A stretch of 47,754 bases of DNA, taken from positions 1 to 47,754 of the forward strand of contig NZ_FQUL01000017.1 in assembly GCF_900128965.1 (NCBI RefSeq), in the 5' to 3' direction. Under the pieces are notes generated by a model. That model had not been told where the DNA came from, made no database searches, and worked only from the letters and a program-made list of their open reading frames with translations. Shown here piece by piece: positions 23,900 through 32,485 of the stretch (positions are counted from its first letter, which is position 1; each line of letters opens with the position of its first letter). This DNA comes from Ferrithrix thermotolerans DSM 19514. GTDB lineage: Bacteria; Actinomycetota; Acidimicrobiia; Acidimicrobiales; Acidimicrobiaceae. A program made the translations under genes and the position numbers.

Positions 23900-26800
23900 T
23901 TGGCGAAGATAGCGTATTTTACGAACGCAGACACAGAGCTCTTAGCCTTTAGAACCGTTTGGGAACAGTTACCTGAGGGCTTTCCTGAGTTGATGGTAAG
24001 GTCTCTTGAGGCTCAAGATCAGCTAGGTGTGGAGTTATTGACTGACGTTGATGTTCTGATCGTACGTTCTTTAGGTGGGCTAAACAGTAAAGGGGTGAAA
24101 GAACTCCTAGATCTTGCTAGCTCTATTGGGGTTGTAACTCTTTGTTTCCCCGGAGAGAGCTCTTTGGATCTTGATCTAATGGAAAGATCCACGGTGGTCT
24201 CTGGTATCTGGAAGTCAGCCTTCCGTTACCTCGTAGAGGGAGGCGCCCATAACTTTGAGAACTTCCTTCGTTTTGTTGCAGATACTGTACTAGGTCTGGG
24301 ATTTGGCTTTGAGGAAGCGAAATCGGTGCCTAACGTCGGCCTTTACCGTTCTTTGTTGGCGAACGACCCAGTCGGCAACGTAGTAGTGCTTTTTTATAGG
24401 GCTCACCTAATCTCAGGAAACACGACCTTCATAGAGGACATGTTGGAGAAGATGGCCTCTTTGGGGCTCAATGCCCATGGAATCTATGCCTATTCACTGC
24501 GAAATAGCGAAGATGATGGGTCCGATCCAATCGTCGAACTCTGTCGAAGCTATAAGGCAGACGTTGTAGTATCAACGATGTTAGCGGCGGGCTCTTTCGA
24601 CGAAGAGAGCCACTCATGGGATCCGGGGACGCTTAGCAGCCTCGACGTCCCGATAGTCCAGGCGCTTGTATCTACGAGGCCTCGTTCGGAGTGGGAGAAC
24701 TCCGACTACGGCCTTATGCCTATGGATGTTGCGATGTCTGTGGCGGTACCGGAGTTTGATGGAAGGATAGTCTCCCATATAGTTGCCTTTAAAGAACTCA
24801 TCGATGAGGACGAAGAGTTTGGTTCCAAGATCTACGCCTACAGAGTCGATCATGAGCGCTTGGGACGTTTTGCAAACTACTTAGTAAAGCTGGTTCGCCT
24901 GGGTAGGGTTGCGAACAGAGACAAAAAGATAGCTATTGTGCTGTCTGCGTACCCTACGAAGCGCTCACGTCTGGGTAACGCTGTTGGTCTCGATACCCCT
25001 GCTTCAACGATCAAGGTCTTGGACAAACTGGCAGAGGCTGGATACAGTGTCGAGGGATACCCCAAAGACGGCGATCTATTGATGCAGATGCTGGGGGATA
25101 CCTTGGACTACCATACTCCCTTAGGCTTTGGAGCTAAAGCAGACTCCGCACTTTACATGCATGCCTCAGACTACCTAACTTTTTTTTCGCAACTACCCGC
25201 TTCGGTGCGCGATCAGCTCGAAACCGACCATAAAAAGGCGCCTGGGGAGGTGTACTATAAGGACGAAAAGCTCTATATGCAGGGGTTGCGCTTTGGAAAC
25301 GTTCTCGTCTGTATCCAGCCGCCTAGGGGCTTTGGCGACAATCCCATTGCGATCTATCACTCGCCAGAGCTGGCTCCGACCCATCACTACCTTGCCTTTT
25401 ACCGTTACCTGGAGGAGGTAGAGAAGGTAGATGCAGTTGTGCACGTCGGCAAGCACGGCACGTTGGAGTGGCTTCCGGGAAAAAGTGTCGGCCTGTCAAA
25501 GCAGTGTTTCCCAGATCTAGCCATTGGGTCCACTCCGGTGTTTTACCCATTTGTCATAAACGACCCAGGGGAGGGTACTCAGGCAAAGAGAAGAGTGCAT
25601 GCCACCTTGATAGGTCATATGATTCCGCCTATGACGCGAGCTGAGACCTATGGGGCCCTCTCTAAGCTCGAGGCGCTCTTGGACGAACATCAGCGCCTTA
25701 CCTCTTTGGATCCATCAAAACTTGCAAGGATAAGGGAACAGATCTATGAGATCTTGGTTAGCGCCGAGATCGACAAGGAGCTTGGTCTCGAGGAAGAGCC
25801 CGACTTTTTAGACGACGGTTTCGACGACTTCTTGGTTCATGTAGATGGGTATCTATGTGAGATCAAAGACGCCCTCATCCGTGGAGGGCTCCACATCTTT
25901 GGACAGGTCCCATCCCACGAGGAGCTCCTTGATCTAGTTGTTGCTATTACCCGTGAGGATCAGCCCGGAGCTGCCTCCCTTCGAGAGGCAGCTGCTAGAC
26001 ACCTCGGCTATGGACCGAACTATCTGGGCGAGATGAGAAAGGTGGAAGAGGTTGAGTCCTTGGTCCGCAGCGAGGTGGAGAGACTCTTCTTCTGTGACTT
26101 TGACGACGCCGCCATATCAGAGGCTCCTTTGGAGATGCAAGACACCTTGAGGTGGGTGGCGCAAACACTTGTTCCCAACATCGAAAGGTGTGGTGATGAA
26201 CTAGAGAGTCTACTGAGGGGACTTAGTGGCCGCTTTGTGCCTCCAGGCCCCTCTGGGTCTCCTACGAGGGGGATGTCTAACGCTCTTCCAACGGGGCGCA
26301 ACTTCTACTCCATCGATCCGCGTGGAGTTCCCTCACGTTTGGCTTATGAGGTCGGGGTCGATCTCTCTGATCGTCTCATCGAACGATATTTGAATGAGAC
26401 AGGTCAGTATCCTCGCTCTGTTGGTGTTGTGATCTGGGGAACTGCTGCCATTAGAACCGGCGGGGACGACGTAGCCCAGGTTCTAGCTCTTTTGGGAGTT
26501 AGACCGAAGTGGAACGAATCGTCTCAGAGGGTCAGTGCCTTAGAGGTCGTTCCACTTTCGGAGCTTAATAGACCCAGGGTGGATGTAACTTGTCGGGTCT
26601 CTGGGTTTTTCAGAGACGCTTTCCCCCAAAGCCTGAAACTTCTAGATGAGGCCTTTGAACTGGTCGGATCTCTAGACGAGCCCTTCGATATGAATCCACT
26701 AGTCAAAGACCGTGATACCCCTCGAATATTTGGACCAAAGCCAAGGGCGTACGGCTCTGGTATCTTGCCACTCCTTGAGTCTCAGCACTGGCGCAGCGAC

Positions 26801-27436
26801 GAGGATCTTGCGGAGGTGTATGTCTCCTGGGGAGGGTACTCTTACACCAAGGACGCCTTTGGCGTCGAGAACAAAGAAGCCTTTAGGTCTCGTCTTTCAC
26901 AGACGCAGATCGCCTCGAAGAATCAGGACAACAGAGAACATGACATCTTCGACTCCGACGACTACCTACAGGACCACGGAGGTATGATCGCAGCTATTCG
27001 ACATCTAAGTGGCAAAGACCCAAAGGCCTACTTCGGTGACAGCTCAAGGACCAAGGCGATAAAGGTCAGCTCTTTGGAACAAGAGGCGGCAAAGGTTGTG
27101 AGGTCTAGGGTTGTAAACCCTAAATGGATCGAGGCGATGATGAAACATGGGTACAAAGGAGCTTTTGAGATGGCTGCTACGGTGGACTACGTCTACGGGT
27201 ACGACGCCACTGCCCATGTGGTAAAGGACTGGATGTATGAGTCGATAGCCGCCTCTTATGTAGGTGATGAGACGGTGAGGAAGTTCTTTCGTTCCTCCAA
27301 TCCTCACGCCTTGACCTCCATATGTGAGCGCCTCCTAGAGGCCGCACAACGAGGACTTTGGAGTGCAAAGGGAGAGACTCTAGATATGGTCCGAGACACT
27401 ATGTTTGAGTCAGAGGCGTGGGAGGAAGAGCGATGA
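23900..27436 (+). CDS. cobN: Cobaltochelatase large subunit CobN
   Basis: The large, tetrapyrrole-binding subunit of ATP-dependent cobalt chelatase, homologous to magnesium chelatase ChlH. At 1178 aa it has near-normal length. The core motif VVHVGKHGTLEWLPGKSVGLS lies at about residues 512-532, GFGDNPIAIYHSPELAPTHHYLAFYRYL before it, and GVVIWGTAAIRTGGDDVAQVLALLGVRPKW near residue 850. EHDIFDSDDYLQDHGGM and the C-terminal HGYKGAFEMAATVDYVYGYD are also family signatures. The start is TTG with GGGG five bases upstream. It overlaps the ChlI/D fusion gene by ATGA, which suggests it uses that AAA+ motor in place of CobS-CobT. Substrate choice between cobalt and magnesium is inferred from the B12 operon. 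Confidence 0.94.
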   Translation: MAKIAYFTNADTELLAFRTVWEQLPEGFPELMVRSLEAQDQLGVELLTDVDVLIVRSLGGLNSKGVKELLDLASSIGVVTLCFPGESSLDLDLMERSTVVSGIWKSAFRYLVEGGAHNFENFLRFVADTVLGLGFGFEEAKSVPNVGLYRSLLANDPVGNVVVLFYRAHLISGNTTFIEDMLEKMASLGLNAHGIYAYSLRNSEDDGSDPIVELCRSYKADVVVSTMLAAGSFDEESHSWDPGTLSSLDVPIVQALVSTRPRSEWENSDYGLMPMDVAMSVAVPEFDGRIVSHIVAFKELIDEDEEFGSKIYAYRVDHERLGRFANYLVKLVRLGRVANRDKKIAIVLSAYPTKRSRLGNAVGLDTPASTIKVLDKLAEAGYSVEGYPKDGDLLMQMLGDTLDYHTPLGFGAKADSALYMHASDYLTFFSQLPASVRDQLETDHKKAPGEVYYKDEKLYMQGLRFGNVLVCIQPPRGFGDNPIAIYHSPELAPTHHYLAFYRYLEEVEKVDAVVHVGKHGTLEWLPGKSVGLSKQCFPDLAIGSTPVFYPFVINDPGEGTQAKRRVHATLIGHMIPPMTRAETYGALSKLEALLDEHQRLTSLDPSKLARIREQIYEILVSAEIDKELGLEEEPDFLDDGFDDFLVHVDGYLCEIKDALIRGGLHIFGQVPSHEELLDLVVAITREDQPGAASLREAAARHLGYGPNYLGEMRKVEEVESLVRSEVERLFFCDFDDAAISEAPLEMQDTLRWVAQTLVPNIERCGDELESLLRGLSGRFVPPGPSGSPTRGMSNALPTGRNFYSIDPRGVPSRLAYEVGVDLSDRLIERYLNETGQYPRSVGVVIWGTAAIRTGGDDVAQVLALLGVRPKWNESSQRVSALEVVPLSELNRPRVDVTCRVSGFFRDAFPQSLKLLDEAFELVGSLDEPFDMNPLVKDRDTPRIFGPKPRAYGSGILPLLESQHWRSDEDLAEVYVSWGGYSYTKDAFGVENKEAFRSRLSQTQIASKNQDNREHDIFDSDDYLQDHGGMIAAIRHLSGKDPKAYFGDSSRTKAIKVSSLEQEAAKVVRSRVVNPKWIEAMMKHGYKGAFEMAATVDYVYGYDATAHVVKDWMYESIAASYVGDETVRKFFRSSNPHALTSICERLLEAAQRGLWSAKGETLDMVRDTMFESEAWEEER

Positions 27437-29304
27437 AAGACCGCTACTTTCCCTTCTCTGCGGTTGTAGGTCAGGAACAGCTCAAGTTAGCTCTCTTGAT
27501 CTCTTTGGTTGCACCAGAGGTGGGGGGGCTCTTGATCTCTGGAACCAAGGGTTCGGCAAAGACCACCTTGGTCCGCTCTCTTAGGTATCTGCTAGGCGAC
27601 CCTTCGAAGTTCGTCGAGTTGCCGATGGGCGTAACAGAGGATCGGGTAAAGGGTTCCCTTGACATATCCGTTGCACTTAGAGACGGAGAGATAAAGGTGA
27701 AAGATGGGCTTTTGGCCAAGGCGGACGGAGGTGTGTTATACGTCGATGAGGTAAACCTTCTGCCCGACCACATCGTAGATCTAATCCTGGACGCCTCGGC
27801 GACTGGTATAAACGTGGTGGAGCGAGACGGCGTATCTATTACCCAACCGGCGCGTTTCGTGCTTATTGGAACCATGAACCCAGAGGAGGGGGAGCTGAGA
27901 CCCCAGCTTTTAGATCGCTTTGGTCTCTCAGTCAGCGTACTAGACGATCTGTCGTTCAAAGAGAGGTTTGAGGCGGTCACCCGACGTCTTGCCTTTGACG
28001 CTAACGACAGCTCCGTGATCGCTCCTTACCTAGAGGAAGACCAGCGACTCAAGGAAGAGATCGAACGAGCGCGAATAACGCTTACTGAGCAAGGCCTAAC
28101 TATGTTCATCACCGATGAGGTTGTCTCGGAAGCGATAGAGATCTCGATGCAAGAGATGTCGGAGGGTTTGAGGGGAGATCTGACGCTTCTGCGTGCAGCT
28201 GTTGCTTTATGCGTCTTACGCCTTGAGAACTCCGTGAAACGCTCTCATCTTTTGGAGGTAGCTCCTTTAGTCTTTGCCCATAGAAGTAGAGCTCAACGCT
28301 CACACCAACAAAACGACCAGGAGGGCAAAGGATCAAAGACCTACCGGGCACAAAACAGCGAGCCGAACACCAACAACAACGACAAAACAGGGCAACAGGA
28401 CAACAAGGACTCTAACCGTGCTCGTGTTAGGGGAGACTCAGGTACAGATAAGGGTCCAAACGATTCAGTCTCTCAAAACCAAGAGATCGGCAGAGATCCT
28501 CAAAGTGATGAAGCCAAAGGTAATCTAGAGGAACCAGGCGGCGGACAGAGCCTAGAGATGGCCGTAACCCTGTTCGATCCTAAGCTTTCTATCTCAGATA
28601 GTTCTTCTCCATTATCTGAGGTCTATAGACGTCTTGGAGGCGAGGGAAGAGCTAGCCATAGATATGAGGAAGGGTCCTCGATCAACCTTGCGGCTTCCAT
28701 CTTGAACCTCGTTAAAGAGGCTGACGATGCATCTTCTCGGTCACAATTGGAAGAGAACGACCTGGTCTATCGAACCCGAGAGAAGGTACTGTCATCGACC
28801 GTTATCTTTGTGGTAGATATCTCCAAGTCGATGGGTGCCGATCTCAGGGTTGCTCTCGCAAAAGAGGTGTCTTTCAAGTTGCTGTCCTCCGCTTATGTAA
28901 AGAGGCTCAAGGTAGCTTTAATTACGTTTGCCGGCGAGAGGGCTCACGTGGCACTTCGACCGACAAAGAGCCTTGAGGTCGTTCGTAGCAGGCTTGAGGC
29001 TTTGAGCTATGTCGGTAGGACCCCCCTTGACTCTGCGATAAGGGAGTCGGTAAAGATGGCGGAGATGGAGAAGAAAAAGGGTGTACGCCCGTTGTTGGTG
29101 TTCATCTCTGATGGAAGAGCAAATGCAACCGACTCCAACCTCTCGCCCTTTGAGGCTGCGAAGATAGAGGCTAAAGAGGTGCAAAGGCGGTCGATAGAGA
29201 CGATCTTTTGTGCTATCTCAAGTGAGAGGTCTTCGACGACCTATGCAAAAGAGATAGCGCTCGAGATGGGGGCAACCTACTTTGAGCTAAGTGAACGGAC
29301 CTAG
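27433..29304 (+). CDS. ChlI-ChlD fused AAA+/VWA chelatase subunit, partner of CobN
   Basis: An ATPase motor of magnesium-chelatase type. Residues 10-290 form the AAA+ domain: Walker A GTKGSAKTTLVR at about residue 37 (the usual GKT is AKT, with Lys kept), Walker B GGVLYVDEVNLL, and sensor region VLIGTMNPEEGELRPQLLDRFG. Residues 290-380 form an Asn/Gln/Asp-rich low-complexity linker. Residues 455-623 form a VWA domain with MIDAS residues in DISKSMG (about 462), GRTPLDSAI and FISDGRAN. The ATG overlaps the cobN stop and has GGAGGA seven bases upstream (623 aa). No separate ChlI or CobS/CobT is present in the window, so this single gene may supply both motor roles. Confidence 0.9.
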   Translation: MKDRYFPFSAVVGQEQLKLALLISLVAPEVGGLLISGTKGSAKTTLVRSLRYLLGDPSKFVELPMGVTEDRVKGSLDISVALRDGEIKVKDGLLAKADGGVLYVDEVNLLPDHIVDLILDASATGINVVERDGVSITQPARFVLIGTMNPEEGELRPQLLDRFGLSVSVLDDLSFKERFEAVTRRLAFDANDSSVIAPYLEEDQRLKEEIERARITLTEQGLTMFITDEVVSEAIEISMQEMSEGLRGDLTLLRAAVALCVLRLENSVKRSHLLEVAPLVFAHRSRAQRSHQQNDQEGKGSKTYRAQNSEPNTNNNDKTGQQDNKDSNRARVRGDSGTDKGPNDSVSQNQEIGRDPQSDEAKGNLEEPGGGQSLEMAVTLFDPKLSISDSSSPLSEVYRRLGGEGRASHRYEEGSSINLAASILNLVKEADDASSRSQLEENDLVYRTREKVLSSTVIFVVDISKSMGADLRVALAKEVSFKLLSSAYVKRLKVALITFAGERAHVALRPTKSLEVVRSRLEALSYVGRTPLDSAIRESVKMAEMEKKKGVRPLLVFISDGRANATDSNLSPFEAAKIEAKEVQRRSIETIFCAISSERSSTTYAKEIALEMGATYFELSERT

Positions 29305-29394
29305 TCTCCACAGCATCTCTGCATGCGTCTTGGCGGTATGATCGATCGCACATGTTGGGAGTCGGTAGCCTTTGTTGGGTAGCTAAGACTTTAG

Positions 29395-30294
29395 ATGGAT
29401 AGGTGCCAGAGGTTTGTGGATAGCATTTCAGATATCTTTAGGGGAACCGCCCCCGGTGCGGTTGTACTGGGAGATAACCTGGGTGTGCTCAGAGAACTTC
29501 CGAAGGGAAGCTTCCAGGTTATATACGTGGATCCGCCTTTTAATACTGGAAGGGTCCAGACACGGCAGTCTCTAAAGACTACCCGTTCACCAAGTGGCAA
29601 GCGGAAGGGATTCAAAGGCGAGTCGTATGAGACGATAAAGACCACCTTGAAATCTTACGACGACATCTTCGATGACTACTGGAGCTTCCTTGAACCTCGC
29701 ATAGTTGAGGCGTGGAGGGTGCTAGCTCCAACAGGCACGTTCTATCTACACCTGGACTATCGTGAGGTTCACTACGCCAAAGTCCTTCTTGACGCAGTGT
29801 TTGGTAGGGAGTGTTTTTTGAACGAGATTATCTGGGCTTACGACTACGGAGCCCGGAGTAGACGAAGATGGCCTACGAAACACGATAATATCTTGGTATA
29901 TGTAAAAGATCCAGATAACTACTTCTTTGACTCCGAAGCCGTCGACAGGGAACCTTATATGGCTCCCTCCCTCGTGACCGAGGAAAAAGCGGCTAAGGGG
30001 AAGCTTCCAACCGATGTATGGTGGCACACGATCGTCTCGCCGACAGGGAAGGAAAAGACAGGATATCCCACTCAGAAGCCAGAGGGAGTCCTAAGGCGCA
30101 TCGTCCAGGCGAGCAGCAAGGAGGGGGACTGGGTTATGGACTTCTTCAGCGGTAGCGGAACCTTGGGCAAAGTGGCCTTAGATCTTGGCAGAAGGTTTCT
30201 ACTCGTTGACAACAACGAAGAGGCGTTCTCTGTGACCAAGAGGCGGCTTGGTGAAGAAGGATCTGGGAGTCAAATATCCTACATCCGTCTCTAA
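29395..30294 (+). CDS. Site-specific DNA methyltransferase, beta class (orphan)
   Basis: An amino-methyltransferase (N6-adenine or N4-cytosine). The catalytic motif DPPFNTG lies at residues 46-52 and the SAM-binding DFFSGSGTLGK near residue 250, so motif IV precedes motif I as in the beta class. The body GTFYLHLDYREVHYAKVLLD and IIWAYDYGARSRRRWPTKHDNILVYV resembles a methyltransferase that I remember as widely shared among actinobacteria. There is no restriction endonuclease or specificity subunit beside it, so it may act as a housekeeping epigenetic methylase. It lies 90 bp after the chelatase gene with no ribosome binding site visible. The recognition sequence cannot be derived. Confidence 0.9.
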   Translation: MDRCQRFVDSISDIFRGTAPGAVVLGDNLGVLRELPKGSFQVIYVDPPFNTGRVQTRQSLKTTRSPSGKRKGFKGESYETIKTTLKSYDDIFDDYWSFLEPRIVEAWRVLAPTGTFYLHLDYREVHYAKVLLDAVFGRECFLNEIIWAYDYGARSRRRWPTKHDNILVYVKDPDNYFFDSEAVDREPYMAPSLVTEEKAAKGKLPTDVWWHTIVSPTGKEKTGYPTQKPEGVLRRIVQASSKEGDWVMDFFSGSGTLGKVALDLGRRFLLVDNNEEAFSVTKRRLGEEGSGSQISYIRL

Positions 30295-30310
30295 TGTCTC
30301 AGCCGGTGCG

Positions 30311-30345
30311 ACCAAAGATAAGCCGGTGACGCTTTGGTTTCCTCT
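30311..30345 (+). terminator. Candidate rho-independent terminator after the DNA methyltransferase
   Basis: ACCAAAG (30311-30317) pairs with CTTTGGT (30332-30338) around a 14-base loop and is followed by TTTCCTCTT on the plus strand. It lies in the 60-bp gap between two convergent genes. The stem is short, so the call is tentative. Confidence 0.4.
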
Positions 30346-30354
30346 TACAGTCAC

Positions 30355-31182
30355 CTATATCGTGTAAGCGATGTTGTCTAACACCTCTTGAGCTAAGACA
30401 ACGTCTCCAGTGCTTGAGACTCTATCTCCCCCAGAGAGTTCCTTGGCGGTGACTCTGCCGGCTATAAGACGCATAAAGGTAGCTAGGTCTGTGATGATCG
30501 AGCAGTTAGCAGAGCTTTCGTTGGCGTCTTCTACGATGCCTTTTCCCTGTGACACTACGACCGAGAAGGGCTCTGCGTCTTGGATGAGAAATGCTACAGA
30601 GTCTCCTTCCTTCGCAGAGGTCCTTTTTGCGACTACATATCCCATCGTGTAGAGAGCTTCAAGGTACGAGCGTCTAGCTGGTGATGTATCTAAGTTGCCG
30701 TATCTGTGGGTAGCCTCCCTTATGTCTTGTTCGTGGGTCCATATATCAAAGACCCTTATGGACATGAATCGCTTGTAGGGAACCTCACCCACTGGGGACC
30801 AGCCCGGCTTGTCAAAGTCAGACTCTGTCATCTTCGAAAGCGCAAGCTCCCTCTCCAGTACTGTCTCGCTCAACAGGGTGATGAGTGCGGTTACATCCAA
30901 GTTGGCAAGTGCTAGAACCCACCTCTCATTTAACTCGCCCACCTCGTTTTTTATGTGTGGGGACACATCAAGCGTGACGTCTGGGACCGGTTCTCCGAGC
31001 AACATCTTTTCGATACCGATTATGTGAGCCACGACGTCTCTGGCTCTCCAGTTTGGACACTGGGTTTCGTAGTTCAGCTCTGACTCCTCCAAAGACTCGA
31101 CCAAGGCTTTGAAGCTACGCCAGGAGTCTATAAGATCACGGGAGACTTCGTTGTGGTCGAAAGACAACTGTGAGATAGCCAT
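30355..31182 (-). CDS. Maleylpyruvate isomerase-family protein (MDMPI/DinB-like N-domain, TIGR03083-like)
   Basis: Residues 10-170 form the four-helix DinB-like domain of mycothiol-dependent maleylpyruvate isomerases: the start CPNWRARDVVAHIIGIE with its metal-ligand His, and FDIWTHEQDIREA carrying the second ligand group. Residues 180-275 resemble the C-terminal SCP2-like domain (FSVVVSQGKG, LATFMRLIAGR, VVLAQEVLDNI). The overall length of 275 aa fits the family. Most members have no known substrate; use of mycothiol as a cofactor is plausible because mshC lies 7 kb away. GGGAGGA lies nine bases before the ATG. It is transcribed alone, divergent from the agmatinase-family gene. Confidence 0.85.
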   Translation of the reverse strand: MAISQLSFDHNEVSRDLIDSWRSFKALVESLEESELNYETQCPNWRARDVVAHIIGIEKMLLGEPVPDVTLDVSPHIKNEVGELNERWVLALANLDVTALITLLSETVLERELALSKMTESDFDKPGWSPVGEVPYKRFMSIRVFDIWTHEQDIREATHRYGNLDTSPARRSYLEALYTMGYVVAKRTSAKEGDSVAFLIQDAEPFSVVVSQGKGIVEDANESSANCSIITDLATFMRLIAGRVTAKELSGGDRVSSTGDVVLAQEVLDNIAYTI

Positions 31183-31317
31183 TGATCTAGATCCTCCCGT
31201 TATCTGCGACTGCGCTCATGGTCCAAAGTATATCAATCAAGTGCATTGGGTGTCGTCTGAGACCTTTACCTACCGGCTTATTTTGTTCAAAGATCCCCTG
31301 GGGTGACGTTCAGATCC

Positions 31318-31323
31318 TAGGAT
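31318..31323 (+). promoter_or_regulatory. Candidate -10 element of a leaderless transcript (ureohydrolase gene)
   Basis: TAGGAT ends exactly six bases before the ATG at 31330, the same spacing as for the photolyase-like gene, and no Shine-Dalgarno sequence precedes that ATG. No good -35 box is present. The inference rests on spacing alone. Confidence 0.3.
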
Positions 31324-31329
31324 TTAGCT

Positions 31330-32340
31330 ATGGAAGACGACCCTATTATGTCACAGCTATCCCCCTATATGGCGGAGCAGCTATCTGGCTCCTCCTATCA
31401 AGGTCTGGCAACCTTCGCACAGCGACCCTTTGCTGCGTCCCCTTCGGACCTTGATCTTCTTGCACCTGACGTTGCCGTGGTCGGTGCGCCCTGGGACGAC
31501 TCTACCACGAATCGTCCAGGTGCGCGATTTGGCCCGAGGGCTCTTAGGGCGTTAGCGTACGGTCCTGGAACCTACCATCTGGATCTGGGTGTTGAGATCT
31601 TTGAGCACCTGCGTGTCGTGGACTTTGGTGATGCTCTTTGTGCTCATGGCATGACGGAGGTCTCCCACCGGGCGATCGAGCAGCGGGTGCATGAGGTAAG
31701 TCGTCGCTCTATAGTGCCGATTGTCCTAGGTGGTGATCATTCGGTTACACTTCCATCTGTCACCGCAGTCGCCAGAGCTGTGGGATGGGGGAAGGTAGGC
31801 GTAGTGCACTTTGATGCTCATGCAGACACCGCCGATACGATCGAAGGCAATCTCTTTAGTCACGGGACTCCCATGAGGCGGCTCATCGAGTCAGGAGCTG
31901 TAAGGGGAGAGAACTTCGTACAGGTGGGTCTTCGTGGTTATTGGCCTGGGCCTGAGGTCTGGGAGTGGATGAGAGAGCAAGGTATGCGATGGCACATGAT
32001 GCAGGAGGTTTGGGAGGTTGGTGCCCCTAGGGTCATAGAGACAGCTATCTCTGAGGCGATGGAGGGGTGTGACCAAATTTATCTCTCAGTAGATATAGAT
32101 GTGCTAGACCCTGGATTCGCCCCAGGGACAGGTACGCCAGAGCCAGGCGGCATGACCCCGGCTGATCTCTTGCGTGCCGTGAGAAAGATCGTTGGATCTG
32201 TCGAATTGGCGGGAATGGATGTTGTAGAGGTCTCTCCTCCTTACGACTCAAGCGAGGTAACGATCAACAACGCTCATCGGGTTGTGCTCGAGGCTCTAGC
32301 AGCGCTTTCGGCGAAGAAGCGCCTAAGAGATAGCGAGTAA
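31330..32340 (+). CDS. speB: Agmatinase / arginase-family ureohydrolase
   Basis: A binuclear manganese (or nickel) hydrolase that releases urea from a guanidino compound. Metal ligands are visible in order: His in VLGGDHSVTL, the DAHAD cluster in VVHFDAHADTAD, and the two Asp in LSVDIDVLDPGFAPGTGTPEPGG. The N-terminal VVGAPWDDSTTNRPGARFGPRALR is typical of agmatinases. The length of 336 aa is normal. Agmatine, guanidinobutyrate, proclavaminate or guanidine are all possible substrates, since the family is hard to separate by sequence. A second ATG at 31348 is an alternative start. It converges on an NCS1 permease across a strong shared terminator. Confidence 0.88.
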   Translation: MEDDPIMSQLSPYMAEQLSGSSYQGLATFAQRPFAASPSDLDLLAPDVAVVGAPWDDSTTNRPGARFGPRALRALAYGPGTYHLDLGVEIFEHLRVVDFGDALCAHGMTEVSHRAIEQRVHEVSRRSIVPIVLGGDHSVTLPSVTAVARAVGWGKVGVVHFDAHADTADTIEGNLFSHGTPMRRLIESGAVRGENFVQVGLRGYWPGPEVWEWMREQGMRWHMMQEVWEVGAPRVIETAISEAMEGCDQIYLSVDIDVLDPGFAPGTGTPEPGGMTPADLLRAVRKIVGSVELAGMDVVEVSPPYDSSEVTINNAHRVVLEALAALSAKKRLRDSE

Positions 32341-32424
32341 GGACATCACCTCTGCGCAGGTCTTTGACGAAGTCGTACAATGTAATTAAAGATGAGATAT
32401 ATCTTTGGGATTAAATATTTCTTA

Positions 32425-32470
32425 AATGACAGAGAGGAAGTAGCTAACTACTTCCTCTCTTTGAGTCATT
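32425..32470. terminator. Strong bidirectional terminator between ureohydrolase and NCS1 permease genes
   Basis: A perfect 13-bp stem AGAGAGGAAGTAG/CTACTTCCTCTCT with a CTAA loop (32431-32460) is flanked by a second matching arm, AATGAC/GTCATT (32425-32430 with 32465-32470). It lies midway between two convergent stop codons. The symmetry suits termination in both directions, although neither side has a long T-tract. Confidence 0.8.
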
Positions 32471-32485
32471 GTAAGTTGATCGGCA

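Noticed and set aside
28230-28560. Programmed frameshift signal in the chelatase linker
   Set aside because: No X-XXY-YYZ heptamer or rare-codon stop context is visible; the alternative-frame open stretch starting at 28274 has no initiation signal and looks like composition only.
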